Shown: piece after piece, positions 58,873-64,000 of the stretch | How positions within the stretch are numbered: position 1 is the stretch's first letter | Layout: the number at the start of each line of letters is the position of its first letter | The notes under the pieces: model-generated | What the model was told of the DNA's origin: nothing | Databases searched by the model: none | What the model saw: only the letters and a program-made list of their open reading frames with translations | Made by a program: the position numbers and the translations under genes | Assembly (NCBI GenBank): GCA_021234535.1 | Contig: CM037849.1 | Coordinates: 15,100,571 to 15,164,570, forward strand | Origin: Stichopus chloronotus | Lineage: Eukaryota > Echinodermata > Holothuroidea > Aspidochirotida > Stichopodidae | DNA: 64,000 nt | Direction of reading: 5' to 3'

Positions 58873-61800
58873 CTAAAACAAGCACCAGAAAAATTAACGA
58901 AATTATAAAAACATGTTCAAAGTTCACGCCTTCCAAGCCGCTTGCAGAGATGAACAGATTGCTTGGTGATGTCAACTGTGGTCCTCATCTAAAAATGTGA
59001 CGTTTCATCCAAAACTACCAAGCGGTCTCCGGTGAGCCACATTGACGAATCACAGAGGTCATGTGATAACTGCCAGCTGTTTCTGGGAGCCACGGTAGCT
59101 TATAACACGGGTACCAGCTACTGAAGAAATGTGACCAAAATTAATTTGGTCTTCAAACAGAGTCCAACAGAGCATTTTGACTATCAGACCAATCAGAGAA
59201 AGGCATCTAAGTCATGCATCTTTCAAAATTTCCAACAGCAGTATGAAGCTAACGATGTTTACAGAAACAATCCTCTGTATTGAAAGTTCTAAGTGTTGAT
59301 TCTTTGTGTTTTTTTTTTCCGGCAGGAAACCTTGCCAGAATGCAATATATACTGTGGCAATTTTTCGATGGCTTCATCCATTTCCAACAGAGTAGTAACT
59401 GACAATTTTGTGGAAAATGAGAAATTATATGTTTAACCTTTTTGGCTGAGACCCATATGACTGCTATAAAGAACAAAAAGTTCTGCAAAACAATTTGGAA
59501 GCAATTTTTGATACTATCACTTTTATGGCCTAAATTCTCCATAAATGGAAGGATTTATGTGTGTAAGATTCATGGAGACTTGTCATCATGAATCACAGGA
59601 GGGGGGGTCAACGTGGATGGCACAGTTGAATTATCCTGAAGGAAGAGGCACCAAACCCTGAATACTGCTTTAATTTGCTTTTTCAACTTTGACTTTGTAT
59701 CACAGGGAAATCAATACTTAACTTGAATGTTTGTGTCTTCAGTCAAACTGTAAACCACAAATCAGGGTTTGAGGCCTGATAAGTTTTGTCAAAACCATAA
59801 AGTAAGATAGTTGCATTACTTTCTGAAATTTCTTCTTCAAAATTATTAGAAGCTCCCATGAATCTTTCACCTTTTTAAACCTTTAAACCTTTCACCTTTT
59901 TAAGTCATGCTGCAGAAAATGACACCTAACCTGTATGGTTGTGGCATTTTCTCTCTGAATTTCTTGCAAAATAAGAACCTAAAAGCTATTCTGACTATGT
60001 CAGACTGGGCTTTGGGAGGTCTGCTATTATCTTATCATTAAATAGGTAAATGTTGTTACTAACCGTAAATCTGCGATGCATTATCACAATTTATGCATAA
60101 TGTGATGATTTATAATGACCCCCCCAAAAAAAAATTGTGAAAGATACACTCTCAAGTTGGTGTTCTTGATTTTGAAAGGTCTTAAAATAATCTTACCCAT
60201 GACAGGTGATGACGAGATGGATTCTTCTTTGATGCTGTCACCACCTGGTGTTGGAGGAGCACCATAATCTGACAAATTTTCCCCCGGGGTGGGGGGCCTT
60301 TCGTCCTCGCTCTTGGTCGTTACATCAACAAATGTCTCCTCCTGTCGATTAATGGGAGAAATAAAAACCTTGCACCAGATTGCAGTCGAAAATATGCGGT
60401 GCAAGGAAGGATACATAACTGAGGTCTGCAGGCTGTCAGTCGAAGTCTGCCCTTCCAGACATTAAAAGAGGACAACAAGCTTATTCGGCATTCCTTCCCT
60501 TACATTGACTTACTAGAAAATAATCGTAATGACAGAATTTGCAAAACTGCCACAAAGGACATCTCGGAAAACTAAATTGACAACTTACACATGTCATTGC
60601 CAAGAACAGTATCATACATCTTGATAAATACAATTTTATGGTCACATTGCAAACGCCGTTATCAATTTTCAAGGTAGGAATGTAACTTTGCAGCAATGGA
60701 GTTCAGATCACTGAATTGAAGGAAACGTCAAATATGTCAATTCTGTGACATTCAGAAAGAATGTCAGAGAAAGTGTGATATTGTGCTCAGTTTCAACCCA
60801 ATCCACACAAAACGATAAGTTTCAATGTTTACATTCAGAAAGTGCGCCCTCACTTTGGATTTTGATTTTGATTTATAGGATGAAGTGGAGGGTCGCATAA
60901 CCCGTGGCTGATCAGCTGTCGACATACGAACCTGATCACTGCCAATTCTGGGCATCTTGGTGTCCATGGGAGACAGGAGAGGCGAGGAGGCCTTCCTCTT
61001 TCCATCTTCATAAGAGCCCTCAGAGACTGCATCCTCCTCCGCAGGAACAGTCTCCTGAATTTGAAAAGAAAAAAAAGTATATGGTGTAACAATTCTACAT
61101 ACCTCATTTCTGAGGGTGACCTCTCTTAAAACAATGTACCACTTGGGACCTAAATGTCACTCAAAGTGAACTTGTTTGACGTTTTGTGGGATACCAGAAA
61201 CCGTCCATGAAAGGGAAAGAAATGTTTTGCAAGATGGTAGGAAAACTTGAGAAATTAACATTTTTTGGAGTTACAAAACAGTAAGGCCATGGCAAACATA
61301 GTCAATCCTCCTCTCAGAATTTTTTAATGTAAAATGCCATCGACAATTTTGAGCATTGTTTCCAAGCTTTCTGCTGGAGGAGATACACTTCTTGGATGCA
61401 AAATGCAAAGTTACAAGATGAAGTCAGACAATGACTGAAAGTGAATATGAGATCTGCTGGTAAATAGAATTTCTCATGAGTGGACAAAACACAATATGAA
61501 ATAAATTCAATTTTGGTTTGAGATACCTGCAGACGGATACTCAAAATATTAAAACCCAAAAATCTTAAGTGAAAAAAAATAATAAACATTAGGCAAATAG
61601 AATATACACATATATTTAATTTGAAAATCCACAATGCTAATGGTTTGCGTATTTCTAGCCTATTACAGTCTGTAACTGTTGAATCAAGATAAGTATTTAG
61701 TAATTGTTCTTGTATGACTCTGAGAAAAGATGTTCAGATTATGAGATGGTGTTTGTAGCAAGTTACATTATTAAGAGATAAAATATGCAGATGGTTCACT

Positions 61801-62893
61801 CACCACAAATTAGGGTCTGACTACAAGCCTATCCTATTCTATAATAGGCCAATCTTCTGAGGATGATAAGACTTTGCGTGCACTTTTGCCTAATCTTCCA
61901 CAAAGAACATCATAACTGTATATTATTCAGCTACTACCTTCGCCATGGGGTCTGTTTGTCGTGTACTAGTGCAGATGAACCTACATCTGTTAACATTAAC
62001 ATATCACTATGGTAACTCACAGAAAACCATAAAAGTTGGCTTAGTCTGCTATTGTGGGTGTCTTTAATGTTCTACCTCACCACAATCCAAGTATGATGAT
62101 AGATGCACTAACTCTAGGATAGTTAACCTGTCATCTGGTGCTTGGTCTACCAAACTACAACCTTCCTCTAATACGAGGTATAATCCTCTACCACACAACA
62201 ATCTGCCTCTCATATGAGATCTATGCATAATCTCATCTTGGGCTACCTTACCTATCCTCTGATGTTTCCACCTCTGGTGTAAGGGTCTACAACACCACAA
62301 TCTACCTCTCCTATGAGGTATGTTCCTAGTCAAAGATAGTGAACTCATCCTCTGGTAACATATCTACCACATTGCAATGTACCTCTGGGTCAGTGTAAAC
62401 TCTTTCTGACTAACCTCTCTGGTAACAGATCTACAGTGCCTTCATCTACCTTTCATATGAGGTATGTTCTCATACAAGGATAACTAGCCTATCCTCTGGT
62501 AACAGATCTACCACATGACAATCTACCTCTCATTATGAGGCATATTCTTATCCCAGGCTACACTACCTCTGGCATTTGATCTACAACACCACCACAACTT
62601 ACCTATTACATGAAGTAAGTTCTCATTGAAGGGTATCTAACACTAGTAACATGTCTACAAGACAGCAGTATACCTCTGGAATAAAGCGCGTTCTTCCTAG
62701 GGTAGCTTACCTACCTCTAGTGACACATACCACTTCACTATTTACCTCTCATATGAGGTTTAGTCTCATTCCTAGGCTAGCTAGACTGACCCACCTCTGG
62801 TACTGGTTCTACCTCCACAGGATCCTCCTCCGGTGGTATCTGAGCGGTGTTCAGAAGTGCTTTCTTCTGTTTCAAATTCACAACCATACCAAG
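58667..62893 (-). CDS. TAF2: TAF2, TFIID subunit 2: last four exons (C-terminal tail)
   Basis: Exons in transcript order: 62795-62893, 60854-61054, 60197-60341, 58667-58872. Junctions are GT-AG and phases agree (0, 0, 1), giving about 215 residues to a TGA stop. TAF2 is a large M1-aminopeptidase-like, HEAT-repeat subunit of TFIID that contacts promoter DNA near the start site. The first exon here, LGMVVNLKQKKALLNTAQIP, matches the conserved end of the ordered part of TAF2. The rest is the variable tail, rich in Ser/Pro with KSKSKSK and ERPPTPGE, closing with the Lys/His run KKKKKNKKHKHKIKREP that is typical of TAF2 C-termini. The catalytic-like and HEAT portions lie beyond the right edge. Confidence 0.85.
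58873..60196. other. TAF2 intron
   Basis: 1.3-kb intron, donor gtaaga, acceptor TTTTAG on the minus strand. AT-rich, no repeats of note, no internal gene. Confidence 0.7.
60197..60341 (-). CDS. TAF2: TAF2 exon: acidic/proline linker
   Basis: 145 bp, acceptor AATCGACAG, donor gtaaga. Encodes EETFVDVTTKSEDERPPTPG through SISSSPVM plus one base. It contains two PPTPG motifs, possible proline-directed kinase sites. Low-complexity linker of the disordered tail. Confidence 0.83.
60854..61054 (-). CDS. TAF2: TAF2 exon: Ser/Lys linker
   Basis: 201 bp, exactly 67 codons, phase 0 at both ends, acceptor TTCAAATTCAG, donor gtgagg. Encodes ETVPAEEDAVSEGSYEDGKR, then SSPLLSPMDTKMPRIGSD, to KSKSKSK. Basic stretches here could be nuclear-localisation sequence. 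Confidence 0.83.
61055..62794. repeat. TAF2 intron with a tandem array of about 72-bp units (about 62,040-62,794)
   Basis: Units share ACCTCTCATATGAGGTATGT, then TCTCAT, an AGGCTA block and CCTCTGGTAACAGATCTACC. ACCTCTCATATGAGG-like blocks occur near 62,205, 62,304, 62,447, 62,523, 62,602 and 62,742, at 66-79-bp steps (or twice that). The array continues into the exon at 62,795: its last bases on this strand, CTCTGGTACTGGTTCTACC, match the array block. The first part of the intron (61,055-62,040) is ordinary AT-rich sequence. Confidence 0.8.
62795..62893 (-). CDS. TAF2: TAF2 exon: end of conserved region
   Basis: 99 bp, 33 codons, phase 0 at both ends, acceptor TCTTACAG, donor gtgggt. LGMVVNLKQKKALLN is the best TAF2 anchor in the window. 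The 3' end of the exon matches units of the adjoining tandem array. Confidence 0.87.
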
Positions 62894-63700
62894 CTGTAAG
62901 ACAGCAATGACAAAGGGATAGCATCTCAACAAACTGGATACAACGATAAAATTTCTTCAAGATTATGGCATGTGATAAATGTAATTGTCTTTTTAAGGTA
63001 TCTTCTAGTGCTTTACAATAGATCTATTGTCTGGAGCCTGACATTGATAAACCTTTCTCTCATCACTTAAGGTACCCCCATATCATCTGTCCCTTTTCCT
63101 CTGCCATGCTACTATGATGACTGCATCAAGTCTACATATATCCAATGCTTTGTGTTTTCCTTTGCTCACCAACTTTGATAACATGTTACAACATCTCCAA
63201 ACTGAAACAATGAAGGTAAGGAATAGTTCTGCATTTCACCCAATTTCCTTCCAAGCTGACTCGGAGAAACAAATCTTTCAAATGCTGCTCAGCCATATGT
63301 CAGTCACAGGAATTCGACGTCTTGTTTTCTGGTCTCATATTTTGGGTCTTCTCCTAATGAAATTAGTTTTGTTTGAATTTTACCAGGCAGGAAAGATACC
63401 CAACTGGGAGAATGACCCATCATCCCTCTCCAAAGGTTGGTGTTCACTGATGTCTTCAGCATCACGGCCCCGACACCTCTCACCATTCCATTTGATATTT
63501 GGAAAAGAACAACAAACACAAATTGCTCACCTCTGGTTTGGGGAGACAAGCCGGTCGGCTTATCCCGTACAGTTTGAAGAAGAGGTCGACGACATCACAG
63601 CGTATCCGGCAATCATGAGAACTTCCAAAACTGTTTGTAAGAAGATGGGAGTTGTAAATCAGGATCTTACAGATTCAAGCCTAGGCAGTGCTGGTGGATA
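62894..63700. other. probable upstream TAF2 intron
   Basis: The preceding TAF2 exon was not found before the right edge, so this should be intron. A 195-codon plus-strand open frame (63,114-63,701) runs through it. Its composition is unremarkable, I see no homologue, and its last residues enter the repeat array, so I do not call it a gene. Confidence 0.45.
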
Positions 63701-64000
63701 ATGGCAGTTACAGCACCATCAGAGGACACAGGGGCAGCACTAACAGAGAATGATGGTTACAGCACCATCAGAGACACTGAGACAACACCAACAGAGAATA
63801 TGGTTACAGCACCATCAGAGGACACAGGGGCAGCACCAACAGAGAATGATGGTTACAGCACCATCAGAGGACACAGGGACAGCAAAGAATGATGATTGCA
63901 GTGCAATCAGATGTAACATGGGCAGTGACCCCAGCAGAATGGTAGTTTCGGTAAATTCAGATGTCACAGGGGCAGGATGGCAGTTACCATATGGTTCAGT
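63701..64000. repeat. tandem array of about 50-bp units at the right edge
   Basis: About six units with the blocks GGTTACAGCACCATCAGAGG, ACACAGGGGCAGCACCAACA and GAGAATGAT. The first four are close to one another and the later ones decay. The array continues past the window. Short Thr/Glu/Asp-rich open frames come from it. Confidence 0.85.

Noticed and set aside
63114..63701. 195-codon plus-strand frame
   Set aside because: It lies where a TAF2 intron is expected, has no recognisable domain and its end runs into a tandem repeat. Length alone is not enough.

Overview
The window looks like nuclear DNA of a marine invertebrate deuterostome, most likely an echinoderm and possibly a sea cucumber. 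The grounds are animal genes with GT-AG introns of about 0.3-1.9 kb, very AT-rich spacers, many poly-C/poly-G tracts and long (AT)n microsatellites, and an ENPP7-like enzyme, a FAM151/menorin-like protein and a TAF2 tail that all match animal families. The species call is an inference; no single sequence decides it.

Layout. Positions 1-19,900 hold no gene I can support: microsatellites, poly-C tracts, a 218-bp inverted-repeat element (9493-9710) and an array of short hairpins (18,705-19,020). From 20,085 to about 26,117 (+) lies a complete six-coding-exon gene for a secreted or membrane-anchored ENPP7-like phosphodiesterase. It has a serine where the family has its threonine nucleophile, and its coding length is one base out of frame in exon 5. 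From 26,118 to 33,180 there is no gene, only two transposon-like elements; the second (32,260-33,172) is a textbook non-autonomous hAT element with a perfect 8-bp target duplication. From about 33,540 to 35,430 (+) lies a decayed non-LTR retrotransposon whose reverse-transcriptase core is deleted. An inverted-motif foldback follows (35,941-36,196).

From 37,312 to 37,845 (+) an intact 177-codon reading frame encodes a small single-pass membrane protein of unknown family. It converges on a FAM151/menorin-like gene (39,111-41,356, -), whose last three exons are clear and whose 5' exons were not found. From 41,357 to 56,900 there is again no certain gene. This stretch holds a 205-bp MITE, a 1.6-kb array of about 150-bp monomers carrying nuclear-receptor DR1 motifs (46,615-48,260), and degraded hAT-like copies. 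A 400-bp minisatellite of 9-bp units sits at 57,041-57,442.

From 58,667 to 62,893 (-) are the last four exons of TAF2, the TFIID subunit; the rest of that gene lies beyond the right edge. Two tandem arrays of about 72 bp abut TAF2 exons and appear phase-locked to the exon ends, as if each had been seeded by duplication of an exon boundary. A third array (about 50 bp) runs off the right edge.

The three gene families are unrelated in function: extracellular phosphodiester hydrolysis, a menorin-type barrel protein and general transcription. Nothing suggests an operon or cluster. The most unusual features are the repeat structures and the odd residues and frame in the ENPP7-like gene.
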